A stretch of DNA of 64,000 bases from assembly GCA_013214945.1 (NCBI GenBank), contig JABSRT010000006.1, positions 124,001 to 188,000 on the forward strand. The letters are read 5' to 3'. A program made the position numbers and the translations under genes. The notes under the pieces are model-generated. The model worked only from the letters and a program-made list of their open reading frames with translations, was not told the DNA's origin and ran no database searches. Positions 29,830-38,398 of the stretch are shown in pieces. Each line of letters begins with the position of its first letter. Positions within the stretch are counted from its first letter, which is position 1. This DNA is from Gammaproteobacteria bacterium (GTDB lineage Bacteria > Pseudomonadota > Gammaproteobacteria > Enterobacterales > Psychrobiaceae).

Positions 29830-31116
29830 TTAGCTAACCATTTTGGCAAAACAACGATCGGCAGCAGCCAGCGTGGCTGCAATTTCTTGCTCACCGTGAG
29901 CGGTTGACAAGAAACCTGCTTCATAAGCCGATGGCGCTAGGTAAACACCTTCTTCAAGCATCAAGTGGAAAAAAGTATTAAACTGCTCAATATTACATTT
30001 AGTCACTTGCTCGAAGCAGTTCACTTGAGGTTGGTCGGTAAAGAAAAAGCCAAACATAGCGCCGACATAGTTAATCGCCATTGGGATGCCATGTTTATTA
30101 GCGGCCGCTTTAAAACCTTCGGCTACTTGCTTGGTTTTTGCTGTTAGGCTGTCATGCAAACCCGGCTCGCATAATAATTCTAATGCCTTAAGGCCTGCGG
30201 CCATCGCAATAGGGTTACCAGATAACGTACCAGCCTGATAAACTGGGCCGGTTGGTGCAATGTATTGCATTACTTCTTTACGACCACCAAAAGCGCCTAC
30301 TGGCATGCCGCCACCAATGACCTTACCCAAGGTAGTAATATCAGGTTTTACATCATAATATGCCTGCGCGCCACCAAGGGCTACGCGGAAACCTGTCATC
30401 ACTTCATCGATGATCAATAGCGCTTGATATTTATCACAAACAACGCGTAGTTTTTGCAAAAAATTATCCGTTGGCGGAATACAGTTCATGTTGCCAGCAA
30501 CTGGCTCAACAATAATACATGAGATGTCGTCACCATATTGCTCGAACAAAGCTTCAACAGAGGCGATATCATTATAGGTCGCGGTCAGGGTATGTTTGGC
30601 AAAATCGCTCGGAATACCAGGTGAGCTTGGTTGGCCTAGGGTTAATGCCCCTGAGCCTGCTTTCACTAACAAAGAATCGGCATGGCCGTGATAACAGCCT
30701 TCAAATTTTAAAATTTTATCGCGCTTGGTGAAACCTCGGGCTAAACGAATCGCACTCATGGTGGCTTCGGTACCAGAACTGACCATGCGAATTTGTTCCA
30801 TTGACGGCACTAGTTCACGTACTTTTTCAGCCATGATAATTTCTAACTCGGTTGGCGCACCAAAGCTTAAGCCGTTAGCGGCTTGGTCGATCACTGCCTG
30901 ACGAATTTCAGGGTGATTATGACCTAAAATCATCGGGCCCCACGAGCCTACATAATCAATGTAGTCTTTACCATCAACATCGGTGATAATTGCTTTATCG
31001 GCTTTTTCGATAAACAACGGGCTGCCGCCAACGCCAGTAAAAGCGCGAACCGGTGAGTTAACACCACCTGGGATTGTCTGCTGTGCTTGTTCAAATAAAT
31101 CTTGTGAACGACTCAT
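29830..31116 (-). CDS. hemL: Glutamate-1-semialdehyde 2,1-aminomutase
   Basis: HemL makes 5-aminolevulinate from glutamate-1-semialdehyde, the C5 route to haem. The 428-residue PLP enzyme shows the Schiff-base lysine K265 in [33 protein letters not shown] before it, and the phosphate-binding [10 protein letters not shown]. Length and residue numbers match E. coli HemL. It lies 46 bp after pyrB on the same strand. Confidence 0.97.
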   Translation of the reverse strand: MSRSQDLFEQAQQTIPGGVNSPVRAFTGVGGSPLFIEKADKAIITDVDGKDYIDYVGSWGPMILGHNHPEIRQAVIDQAANGLSFGAPTELEIIMAEKVRELVPSMEQIRMVSSGTEATMSAIRLARGFTKRDKILKFEGCYHGHADSLLVKAGSGALTLGQPSSPGIPSDFAKHTLTATYNDIASVEALFEQYGDDISCIIVEPVAGNMNCIPPTDNFLQKLRVVCDKYQALLIIDEVMTGFRVALGGAQAYYDVKPDITTLGKVIGGGMPVGAFGGRKEVMQYIAPTGPVYQAGTLSGNPIAMAAGLKALELLCEPGLHDSLTAKTKQVAEGFKAAANKHGIPMAINYVGAMFGFFFTDQPQVNCFEQVTKCNIEQFNTFFHLMLEEGVYLAPSAYEAGFLSTAHGEQEIAATLAAADRCFAKMVS

Positions 31117-31162
31117 TTTCTGTCCTTATAATAGATTACTTAACCTGAATTTTTGATAAAGG

Positions 31163-32170
31163 TTATTTACGGCTAAACCAATTCACTTCACTTTCGTGTT
31201 GCTGTACTTGATCGGCAACACCTAGCGTTAAAGCAAACAGCGCCATTCGAATTAATACACCATTTTCCACTTGGCGGAAAATAGCCAAATTAGGGTTTAA
31301 ATTTAAATCGACATCGAGTTCGTTGGCTTCTTCGCGAGAGTCGCGCGGTAACGGGTGCATGATGACGGTATTAGATTTGCAATGCTGGGTATAAATTTGT
31401 TGATTCAAGCGAAATTGGCCGCGATATTTGTTGGCTTCTTCAGGGCTTGGAAAACGTTCTTCTTGAATCCGAGTTAAATACAAAATATCGGCATCGAGAT
31501 TGCCTTCAAGCACATCAGTTATAATTACCCGATGGCCAGCGTCCTCAATCAGTGAGATAACGTCATCAGGCATCGCCAATTCTTGAGGCGAAATTAAGCT
31601 AAAGGTAATGTTGTTATATTTACTTAGTAACTTTGATAATGAATGAACGGTGCGACCAAATTTAAGATCACCGACCATTGCTATGTGCATATTATCAATG
31701 GTTCTTAACTTGCTCGAAAGCTCTTTTTCAATGGTATATAAGTCAAGTAAGGCTTGCGTCGGATGTTCGTTCGAACCATCGCCGCCATTAATTACTGGCA
31801 CGAGCGAGCCCGTGGCAAATTCAGCAACTGAGCCTGATTGTGGGTGACGCATCGCAATAACATCGGCATAACTGCTTAATACGCGAGCCGTATCATAAAG
31901 TGACTCACCTTTAGATAAGGCTGAGCTGCTAATTCCCGTCGTTTCACGGACAAAACCGCCGAGTAAATTAAATGCACTACCAAAACTCACTCGGGTTCTG
32001 GTGCTCGCTTCAAAGAACATATTACCTAAAATGGCGCCGTCGAGCACCTGGGTGCGCTTTTTACGTTGAGCATAAGGAAGCATAATATCGGCAGTTGAAA
32101 AAATGGTGGAAATTGCGTCGCGGTCCAGTTGCTTGACCGACAAAATATGGCTGCCCGTGAAATCAATCAT
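31163..32170 (-). CDS. pyrB: Aspartate carbamoyltransferase catalytic subunit
   Basis: PyrB condenses carbamoyl phosphate and aspartate in pyrimidine synthesis. Starting at ATG 32170 it has 335 residues and opens MIDFTGSHILSVKQLDRDAI. AAGGA lies at a good distance; the longer frame to 32200 adds ten residues without a ribosome site. The carbamoyl-phosphate motif STRTR is at 56-60 and HPTQALLDLY follows in the middle. No pyrI regulatory subunit gene follows; hemL is next. I see no UTP-type attenuator in the 105-bp leader. Confidence 0.95.
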   Translation of the reverse strand: MIDFTGSHILSVKQLDRDAISTIFSTADIMLPYAQRKKRTQVLDGAILGNMFFEASTRTRVSFGSAFNLLGGFVRETTGISSSALSKGESLYDTARVLSSYADVIAMRHPQSGSVAEFATGSLVPVINGGDGSNEHPTQALLDLYTIEKELSSKLRTIDNMHIAMVGDLKFGRTVHSLSKLLSKYNNITFSLISPQELAMPDDVISLIEDAGHRVIITDVLEGNLDADILYLTRIQEERFPSPEEANKYRGQFRLNQQIYTQHCKSNTVIMHPLPRDSREEANELDVDLNLNPNLAIFRQVENGVLIRMALFALTLGVADQVQQHESEVNWFSRK

Positions 32171-32275
32171 GTGATGTTCCTTAAAAGAAGTGATACCCAA
32201 TAAACGATAAGCTTTGTGGCGGCAAAATATAGCAGAAAATCAGTATTGCCTAAAGGAGATTCATCATTAAATCCG

Positions 32276-33937
32276 CTAATAACCTCGACCTTTATGGAGG
32301 TGCTTTTGCAAAGATCGCCAGCTAAGCAGTCCAACAGGGGTATTGCTACCCTGGGCTAAAATAAGCACATAACCTTTTCGTTGCGGGCTGAGTAATTGGT
32401 AGGCCTCTGCCAAGGTGGCATTGTCAGTTAGGGTATGAATGCTCACGAGGGTCTGATCGCGACTGGTATAACCCATCATATTTGAAGGGACTAAATACTG
32501 TCCCTGTTCACCGTGCTGATGAATAACCGTAGGCATGGTGCTATTGAGCGTACGCCAAGGCGAACTGGCTTCTAGTAAGTTGAACTTGCGGCGCATTAAT
32601 ACCACCACGCCAGTATCTTGCAACTCATAAATAACCGGTGACACTTTATAGTTTAATTTTTGTAAATCGAGCTGAGCATAAAACAACGAATTAAGTTTAA
32701 ATACCTGTTGTGATAATAATATGGCGGGCACGACGACCAGCAAGCTTGGAAAAATAATGGCGGCATTGCCAGACAGCTCTAACACGGCCACTAAAGCGGC
32801 GAGTGGAGCATTGAGACTAGTTGCCATCATGGTAACCATGCAAATCATCACCGCCATTGGCACAAACTCAATCAGCTGCGGAAAATAAGGCACCAATGAC
32901 CAAACAATAAAACTGCCAAGCAAGGCCCCTATGCCATAAAGCACCCCGATCACGCCGCCTGGAATGCCCAAGCCGAGAGAAAAAATAGTTGCGATAAACT
33001 TTGCGACTAACATCGTAAAAATAAATGATGTTTCAGGATGCTCAGTTAAGGCGACTGTTAAAGCACCGTAATCGGAACCCATTGTTTGCGGTACTAACCA
33101 GCCAATAATGGCCATAATAATAGCGGCCAGCGGCAGTCGAACATAAATGCTGACTTCACGCGAATATTTAATAATGCTTAGTAATGAGCGATTAAACAAT
33201 ACCGCAATTAGGCCAACCGTTAGCCCAAGAATTATAAAGGGCAGCAAAGCATTAATGGTGATTTGTGGCAGTAATAAATCGCTATACAGATGGATATCAC
33301 CAAAGACCATGCGACTCATGGCCGTGCCAAGCAAAGCAGAAACCATAATGGGTAAGAATAAATGAATTCGATATTGTCTTAACACCACTTCTAATACAAA
33401 AACCACTGCGGCTAAGGGGGAATTAAACGAGGCTGAAATGCCAGCTGCAACGCCGCAAGCTGCCATTATTTGTTTGGCATTGTTGGGCATTTGAATGAAA
33501 TTAGCTAGCACACTGGCGCTACCAGCTCCGACATGAACCGCCGGGCCCTCTCGGCCAACCGAAAAACCGCCGGCTATCGCGGCTATAGCGCTAAAAAATT
33601 GATTTAACGTATTGCCAGCAGGGATGTAGCCATAATATTTTCGCTGACGATATAAAACAAAAGGTATGCCCATACGGTGAAATTTGTGCCGAGTTATTCG
33701 TACCATCAGTAAAATAAATATCACGGCAATGACCGGCAGTACTAAACGCAAAGCGGGGGCTAGTTCAGCAAAATCACCATTGTTAACCGCGTAAAAACTG
33801 GTAATAGTCGCGATGATTAGTCGTAATGAAATGATAGCCAGAGATGCGAAAAACCCGACAATTAAGCCGCAACTGACTAATTGCCATGATGTTTTTGGGT
33901 GGGCTAGGTGATATTTAAAACCTTGGATAAAGCTCAT
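32276..33937 (-). CDS. CLC-family anion channel/transporter with C-terminal CBS region
   Basis: This protein of about 553 residues has the CLC fold with many membrane helices in residues 1-430. The gating glutamate is present in GREGPAVHVG (about 128-137). The usual selectivity motif GSGIP reads RMGIP (about 88-92), with Met in place of the anion-coordinating Ser. The C-terminal 120 residues look like a CBS pair (LVPSNMMGYTSRDQTLVSI and ATLAEAYQLL). I preferred ATG 33937; a TTG twelve codons upstream is also open. Likely function is chloride/proton exchange or channel, but the altered motif leaves the ion uncertain. It is upstream of pyrB and divergent from the next gene. Confidence 0.85.
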   Translation of the reverse strand: MSFIQGFKYHLAHPKTSWQLVSCGLIVGFFASLAIISLRLIIATITSFYAVNNGDFAELAPALRLVLPVIAVIFILLMVRITRHKFHRMGIPFVLYRQRKYYGYIPAGNTLNQFFSAIAAIAGGFSVGREGPAVHVGAGSASVLANFIQMPNNAKQIMAACGVAAGISASFNSPLAAVVFVLEVVLRQYRIHLFLPIMVSALLGTAMSRMVFGDIHLYSDLLLPQITINALLPFIILGLTVGLIAVLFNRSLLSIIKYSREVSIYVRLPLAAIIMAIIGWLVPQTMGSDYGALTVALTEHPETSFIFTMLVAKFIATIFSLGLGIPGGVIGVLYGIGALLGSFIVWSLVPYFPQLIEFVPMAVMICMVTMMATSLNAPLAALVAVLELSGNAAIIFPSLLVVVPAILLSQQVFKLNSLFYAQLDLQKLNYKVSPVIYELQDTGVVVLMRRKFNLLEASSPWRTLNSTMPTVIHQHGEQGQYLVPSNMMGYTSRDQTLVSIHTLTDNATLAEAYQLLSPQRKGYVLILAQGSNTPVGLLSWRSLQKHLHKGRGY

Positions 33938-34029
33938 TGGCGTAGGATTAGTTATCTCAAATTTGTTCGGCAATTGATACTACTATAGAATGCCGACTAT
34001 TGCAGATTATTGAGCAGATATTAAATTTA

Positions 34030-34746
34030 ATGTTAAGGTTAAAATACTTTTTAAAAGCCAAGTTTGGCTTAGTTCAGGCGATCCTTTTTGTGCTTAGTGG
34101 TCTGGTGGCTGGTGGCTATTGGTTTGGTCAGGCAGATGATGGTAATGCGTTAGCGCAGCTGTCTGAGGTAACGGCTGAAAATAAGCGTAATAAATTGGCG
34201 CTATCACAAACGGCTATTTCGCTAGAGATTGAGCGTAACACCATTGTTGAAATGAACGCGACTATTTTGCGTCAACAATCTGAGCTGATTGAGCAGCAGT
34301 CCGCGTTACGATTTTACCAAAAAGTGATGGCGCCAGGCGATACTGAAAATGGAGTGAAAATCGAAGATGTTAAGCTTGAGGCGGGCATTAGCGCCAACCA
34401 TTACCGCTTTCAATTGGTGCTTGCTCAGCTCGAAAAACGTAAACGTTACATTAAAGGTGAGGTACGGTTAGCGGTTATTGGCAGTGAGAGCGGGCAGCCA
34501 AAGATCATTAATTTAACCAAACAGATTAAAAATACTAGCGCACTTAAGTTTAGTTTTTTGTACTTTCAATCGATAGAAGGCGAGTTTGTGTTGCCACAGG
34601 GATTTATTCCGGAGCAATTAGAGCTTCGCTTAAAAATGTCGAAGCGCCGCGGTCAAAAAGCGGCTAATAATCCCCAAGTTTATGCGTGGGATGAAGTCTT
34701 AGTTGCACCGTTAAAACTGTTGTTAGATAACCTGAGTCCTGGATAA
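34030..34746 (+). CDS. Single-pass membrane protein with coiled coil (DUF6776-like)
   Basis: This protein of 238 residues (248 if a TTG at 34000 is used) has unknown function. It has one N-terminal membrane helix (about 14-32) and a coiled coil of about 55 residues (NKRNKLALSQ to IEQQSALRFYQ). A C-terminal soluble domain includes MAPGDTENGVKIEDVKLE. The MAPG...GV-I pattern and position before erpA match a conserved Shewanella hypothetical that I recall as DUF6776; this is from memory. Neither start has a clear ribosome site. It is probably anchored with its bulk in the periplasm. Confidence 0.75.
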   Translation: MLRLKYFLKAKFGLVQAILFVLSGLVAGGYWFGQADDGNALAQLSEVTAENKRNKLALSQTAISLEIERNTIVEMNATILRQQSELIEQQSALRFYQKVMAPGDTENGVKIEDVKLEAGISANHYRFQLVLAQLEKRKRYIKGEVRLAVIGSESGQPKIINLTKQIKNTSALKFSFLYFQSIEGEFVLPQGFIPEQLELRLKMSKRRGQKAANNPQVYAWDEVLVAPLKLLLDNLSPG

Positions 34747-34981
34747 ATATTTTGTAACACGATAATAGAAATGAATATACACAGCTAACTCCCAGTGACG
34801 ACATTTGAGTGGATATCTAGGCGTATTCACGAATCAATAGCTGGCTATTGGGAGTGAAAACAACGCAGAGAGCTGCTAAAAGAGCGTTGCTGGGCAAATT
34901 AATTTATCTGGTACTCAGGTTAGATAGTGCGCAGCCGCCCATTTCACAATAAAAGGATTGCACCTACCAGCTTGCTGTAAG

Positions 34982-35006
34982 ATAATTGACCGATTCACTC
35001 AGGTTT
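34982..35006 (+). promoter_or_regulatory. IscR type-1-like site in the erpA promoter
   Basis: The 25 bases from ATAATTGACC to CACTCAGGTTT agree with the type 1 IscR consensus (ATASYYGACT-RWWWY-AGTCRRSTAT) at 21 positions by my count. The site overlaps a -35-like TTGACC (34986-34991) and ends 30 bp before erpA. E. coli erpA is also repressed by [2Fe-2S]-IscR. Confidence 0.65.
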
Positions 35007-35035
35007 ATTGAGTTTTATTTTTTTGTGAGGTTGCT

Positions 35036-35389
35036 ATGTCTGTAGAAGTCGTTGAAGCTGGGATCCCGTTGGAGTTTACGGATGCCGCGGCCCAGCGTGT
35101 TAATTTTTTGTTAGATGATGAAGATAACAAAGAGCTTAAATTGCGGGTTTATATTACCGGCGGTGGTTGTTCTGGCTTCCAGTACGGTTTTACCTTCGAT
35201 GATAAAATCAATCCAGATGACATGATGGTTGATAAAGATGGTGCAACCATGATTGTAGACTCGATGAGTTTACAATATTTAGTTGGTGGCCGAGTGCACT
35301 TTACCCAAGGGCTAGAAGGTTCACGCTTTTTGGTTGATAACCCAAATGCCACTGCAACCTGTGGTTGTGGTTCATCATTTAGCGTTTAA
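35036..35389 (+). CDS. erpA: Iron-sulfur cluster insertion protein ErpA (A-type carrier)
   Basis: ErpA carries Fe-S clusters to apo-proteins, including those of isoprenoid synthesis. The 117-residue protein has the three conserved cysteines C45 ([11 protein letters not shown]), C109 and C111 (CGCGSSFSV). Start [18 protein letters not shown] is preceded by GTGAGG. It has its own terminator and an IscR-like promoter site, so it is monocistronic and probably iron-sulfur responsive. Confidence 0.97.
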   Translation: MSVEVVEAGIPLEFTDAAAQRVNFLLDDEDNKELKLRVYITGGGCSGFQYGFTFDDKINPDDMMVDKDGATMIVDSMSLQYLVGGRVHFTQGLEGSRFLVDNPNATATCGCGSSFSV

Positions 35390-35410
35390 TTGTAAACGCA
35401 GGTTAGCTTG

Positions 35411-35441
35411 AAAAAAAACCACCGCTTGCGGTGGTTTTTTT
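35411..35441 (+). terminator. Intrinsic terminator of erpA
   Basis: ACCACCGC-TT-GCGGTGGT, flanked by A8 and T7, lies about 25 bases after the erpA stop. The A run on the left also lets it serve transcripts from the other strand. Confidence 0.92.
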
Positions 35442-35458
35442 AGTTTAGGATTAAAGTA

Positions 35459-35620
35459 ATACCAATCTAGGTAAATAAGTGGTCTACTTTTTTATGAGTA
35501 TAAATTGATTAGGACAAGGCATTTATTTACGTATGTAGTTATTCTACATAGAAAAGAAATAACGCAGTCATCATCTATTTAGGCCATTAAAAATGATCAG
35601 GTACTTTGCTAGATTGGTAT
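35459..35620. mobile_element. MITE-like element, copy 2 (162 bp)
   Basis: Second copy of the element at 6375-6536, in the same orientation and exactly the same length. Its terminal repeats are perfect over 12 bp (ATACCAATCTAG and CTAGATTGGTAT). An internal repeat TATGTAG-TTATT-CTACATA is intact here but broken in copy 1. It lies between the erpA terminator and the end of the MltB-family gene. Confidence 0.82.
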
Positions 35621-35635
35621 AATACCTTAATCTGC

Positions 35636-36664
35636 TTAAGACTTTAGCTGATCAGCTAGCAGGCCGATCGTTAGTGCATAGCTGTTAGCACAGTTGTATC
35701 TTAAGATAGTCCGATAATTTTCGTATGTTAAATACGCCGGTCCATCGATGCCGTCAGGCAAAATCAAGGTCGCTTTTAGCTCAACTTTAGGTAATTCAGT
35801 GGTATTTAAACGGCGAACCCCTAAGCTGTTCCACTTTTCTAGTGACAGTTTGTCGCTGTGAACGCGTAACGCGCGGCAGCCTTTTTCAGGTGTTGTTGCT
35901 TTTACCTGATCGAGCCAGCCATGAGCATTTTTTGGCAAAGAGACCTGACGACCCCATGTTTGTTGGTCATCCCAACCGAAATGTCTGAGATAATTGGCTA
36001 TCGATGCAAAAACATCGGCCTGATTATTCCAAATGTCTTTTTTACCATCGCCGTCAAAGTCTTGGGCAAATCGTAAAAAGCTCGATGGCATAAATTGACC
36101 CTGGCCCATTGCACCACTCCAAGAACCTTTCATATCGCTCAGTTTAATATGACCTTGATCTAAAATCTTTAGGGCATTAAACAGTTCTTTACGGAAATAG
36201 GCAGCGCGGCGTTTATCAAAGGCTAAGGTCGCTAATGAACGAATAATATCGTTGTTGCCGGTATAAGTGCCGTAATTGGTTTCTAAGCCCCAAAAAGATA
36301 AAATAAAGCGTGGTTGTACGCCATAGGCTTGACCAACCTTTTCAAGTAACTCTCGGTGTTTCTTTTGCATCTTTTTTCCGGTGTCGATGCGCCAAGGTGA
36401 TAAACGCTTCGTAGAATAGTCGACAAAAGTCCGCTTAAATTCGGGTTGAGCACGATCGCTTTTTATCGCTTTGGGGTAAGGTTTAAGATCGGCTAAAGCG
36501 GTATCAATAATACCGTCACTTATGCCCTGTTGCTTAGCCTCTACCCGTACTTTAACCAACCATTGATCAAAGCTAGGTTCACTGGCATGAGCAGCGAACG
36601 AGAGGGGCAGGCTAAAGGATGCTGCTAATAATCCTGTTGTTAGTAACCGGGAACATATCGTCAA
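35636..36664 (-). CDS. Lytic murein transglycosylase, MltB family
   Basis: This 342-residue exported enzyme cleaves glycan strands to 1,6-anhydro-MurNAc ends. A signal peptide covers about 1-27 (ending AAHA, then SEPSFDQW). The SLT_2 catalytic domain has the Glu in FWGLETNYGTYTGNND and the family block SGAMGQGQFMPSSF. It also has FDGDGKKDIWNNQADVFASIANYL. The start is a TTG at 36664 with AAGG upstream; no in-frame ATG would keep the signal peptide. No lipobox Cys is positioned at the cleavage site, so it is probably soluble in the periplasm. Its product feeds the AmpD/AnmK recycling route. Confidence 0.9.
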   Translation of the reverse strand: MTICSRLLTTGLLAASFSLPLSFAAHASEPSFDQWLVKVRVEAKQQGISDGIIDTALADLKPYPKAIKSDRAQPEFKRTFVDYSTKRLSPWRIDTGKKMQKKHRELLEKVGQAYGVQPRFILSFWGLETNYGTYTGNNDIIRSLATLAFDKRRAAYFRKELFNALKILDQGHIKLSDMKGSWSGAMGQGQFMPSSFLRFAQDFDGDGKKDIWNNQADVFASIANYLRHFGWDDQQTWGRQVSLPKNAHGWLDQVKATTPEKGCRALRVHSDKLSLEKWNSLGVRRLNTTELPKVELKATLILPDGIDGPAYLTYENYRTILRYNCANSYALTIGLLADQLKS

Positions 36665-36683
36665 AATAAATCTACCTTGAAAG

Positions 36684-37403
36684 TTAAGTTTTTTCCGTTG
36701 GGCGTTGTTCTACTTCATCAATCATACACATTACTTTAAGGGTGTTGGACTTAAATTCTCGTTTATAGAGAATCACCACCACGGCGCTACACGAAAAAGC
36801 AAATAGCAGCGGGTGAACAAACCAAGCTAAGGTTGACATCGCAAAGTAATAAGAGCGTAAGCCGTAGTTATAGCTATGGCCCGCATGATCGACAATTTTA
36901 GCGACATTAACCACGTGTTTTTGCTGTTGTTCAGTAATTGGTTGGTTCTTTTCAGCACGAGGAAATGCGCCCATTAAGACTGAACAAAAGGCATATTGGC
37001 GCATCGACCAGGTAAAGGTAAAAAAGGCATAAATAAAGATGCCAATCATTAAAAAAAGCCGGGCCTGAATGTCATGCAAACTTGAAGGATAGGCAGTGGG
37101 TAACTGACTAATGGCTAAATAAAGTTTATCTGAGGTACTTAATAGCGTCAGTAAGGCGGCCAAAATAAGGATAGTGGTCGACGCAAAAAAACTCACTTGC
37201 CGTTCTAAGCTGGCCAGCAAGGCGGTATCGGCAATTAAATGGTCACGATAAAGTAATCGCTGCATCCACGTAATACGATGCCGGTGCAAGACAGAGGCAA
37301 TGCAGTGGGTTTTTTTCGCTCGGCTCTTGGCAAATTGAGTGTAACCAGTCCAACAGATAAAAAACCAGCTGATACAACCAATCGATATTAATTCACTACT
37401 CAC
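36684..37403 (-). CDS. DUF599-family membrane protein
   Basis: This 239-residue integral membrane protein has about four hydrophobic segments (near 5-22, 70-90, 110-130 and 185-212). It matches my recollection of the DUF599 family, for which no function is known. The start is GTG 37403 with AAGGA seven bases upstream. It is 19 bp upstream of the transglycosylase gene on the same strand, so they likely share a transcript. No motif suggesting enzymatic activity was seen. Confidence 0.75.
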   Translation of the reverse strand: MSSELISIGCISWFFICWTGYTQFAKSRAKKTHCIASVLHRHRITWMQRLLYRDHLIADTALLASLERQVSFFASTTILILAALLTLLSTSDKLYLAISQLPTAYPSSLHDIQARLFLMIGIFIYAFFTFTWSMRQYAFCSVLMGAFPRAEKNQPITEQQQKHVVNVAKIVDHAGHSYNYGLRSYYFAMSTLAWFVHPLLFAFSCSAVVVILYKREFKSNTLKVMCMIDEVEQRPTEKT

Positions 37404-37705
37404 AAATTGATCCTTAATTTAGGTTTTTTTATTTGATGTAAAATAACCTGTTCTAAGGGCTTTTGCCAAGCGAGTTAAGCGGTTATTTTATGAAAAATTA
37501 AGATCATTGACGCTAATTGAGTATAATGACTGAGATAGAGTTGGCTCAATAGTAAATAAAGCCCAGTTAAACACTTGTTTTTGTCTGATGCGCCCATACC
37601 TTGTAAGTAGTGAAATATTAATTCTGGTTGCATTACTTAATGTGATTGGTCATAACAGATATACCAATACCTCGATTGCGGTATTAAAATTTAAAAGGTT
37701 GTTAT
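37404..37705. other. Divergent promoter region between DUF599 gene and ribA
   Basis: No reading frame was found. I searched for an FMN (RFN) riboswitch upstream of ribA and saw none. A small inverted repeat AATACC-N8-GGTATT lies at 37666-37685, 20 bp before ribA. Confidence 0.5.
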
Positions 37706-38314
37706 ATGTCGGTTAGTTTTGTAGATTCGTGTCGCTTGCCCACTCGGTTAGGTGAGTTCACAATGCATGGTTTCACCGAAGCTAATGGCCAAGAGCATAT
37801 TATTTTAACCTATGGTGATATTACACCTGAGCAACCATTATTAATTCGGTTGCATTCCGAATGTTTAACCGGTGATTCATTGTTTAGTATGCGCTGCGAC
37901 TGTGGTTATCAGCTAGAAACCGCGTTAGCTAGCATCGTTGAAGCCGGTCAGGGCGCCTTATTATATTTACGCCAAGAAGGCCGTGGTATTGGTTTAATCA
38001 ATAAAATTAAAGCTTACCATCTGCAAGACGAAGGAGCCGACACCGTTGAAGCCAATGAACGACTTGGTTTTGCTGCTGATTTGCGCCGCTATGATATGTG
38101 CAAGCCGATGCTTGAGCACTTTGGAGTAACCAAGGTTCGTCTGCTGACCAATAATCCGAAAAAGGTCCAAGCACTAACCGATGTTGGCATTGAGGTGGTT
38201 GAACAGGTGGCGATTCAGGTCGGGCGTAACCAGCACAATCATGACTATCTTAATACCAAAGCGGAAAAAATGGGTCACATGATGACGCCGGGTTTATTGA
38301 GCGATCTGGGGTAG
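37706..38314 (+). CDS. ribA: GTP cyclohydrolase II
   Basis: RibA opens the imidazole ring of GTP, the first step of riboflavin synthesis. The 202-residue protein has the zinc cysteines in [18 protein letters not shown] and the catalytic block [21 protein letters not shown] also fits the family. It is a stand-alone RibA, not fused to RibB. AAGG precedes the ATG by eight bases. It is followed 84 bp later by the NqrF-like reductase gene, itself a flavin enzyme. Confidence 0.96.
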   Translation: MSVSFVDSCRLPTRLGEFTMHGFTEANGQEHIILTYGDITPEQPLLIRLHSECLTGDSLFSMRCDCGYQLETALASIVEAGQGALLYLRQEGRGIGLINKIKAYHLQDEGADTVEANERLGFAADLRRYDMCKPMLEHFGVTKVRLLTNNPKKVQALTDVGIEVVEQVAIQVGRNQHNHDYLNTKAEKMGHMMTPGLLSDLG

Positions 38315-38398
38315 CCCCCAGGGCAAGCGCATCATAATTTAGATATCCATATACGCTCAATCGCTTCATTTATATATCTGTGTTAGCTTCGATGTAAT

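Noticed and set aside
37404-37705. FMN riboswitch upstream of ribA
   Set aside because: None of the conserved RFN helices or loops could be found.
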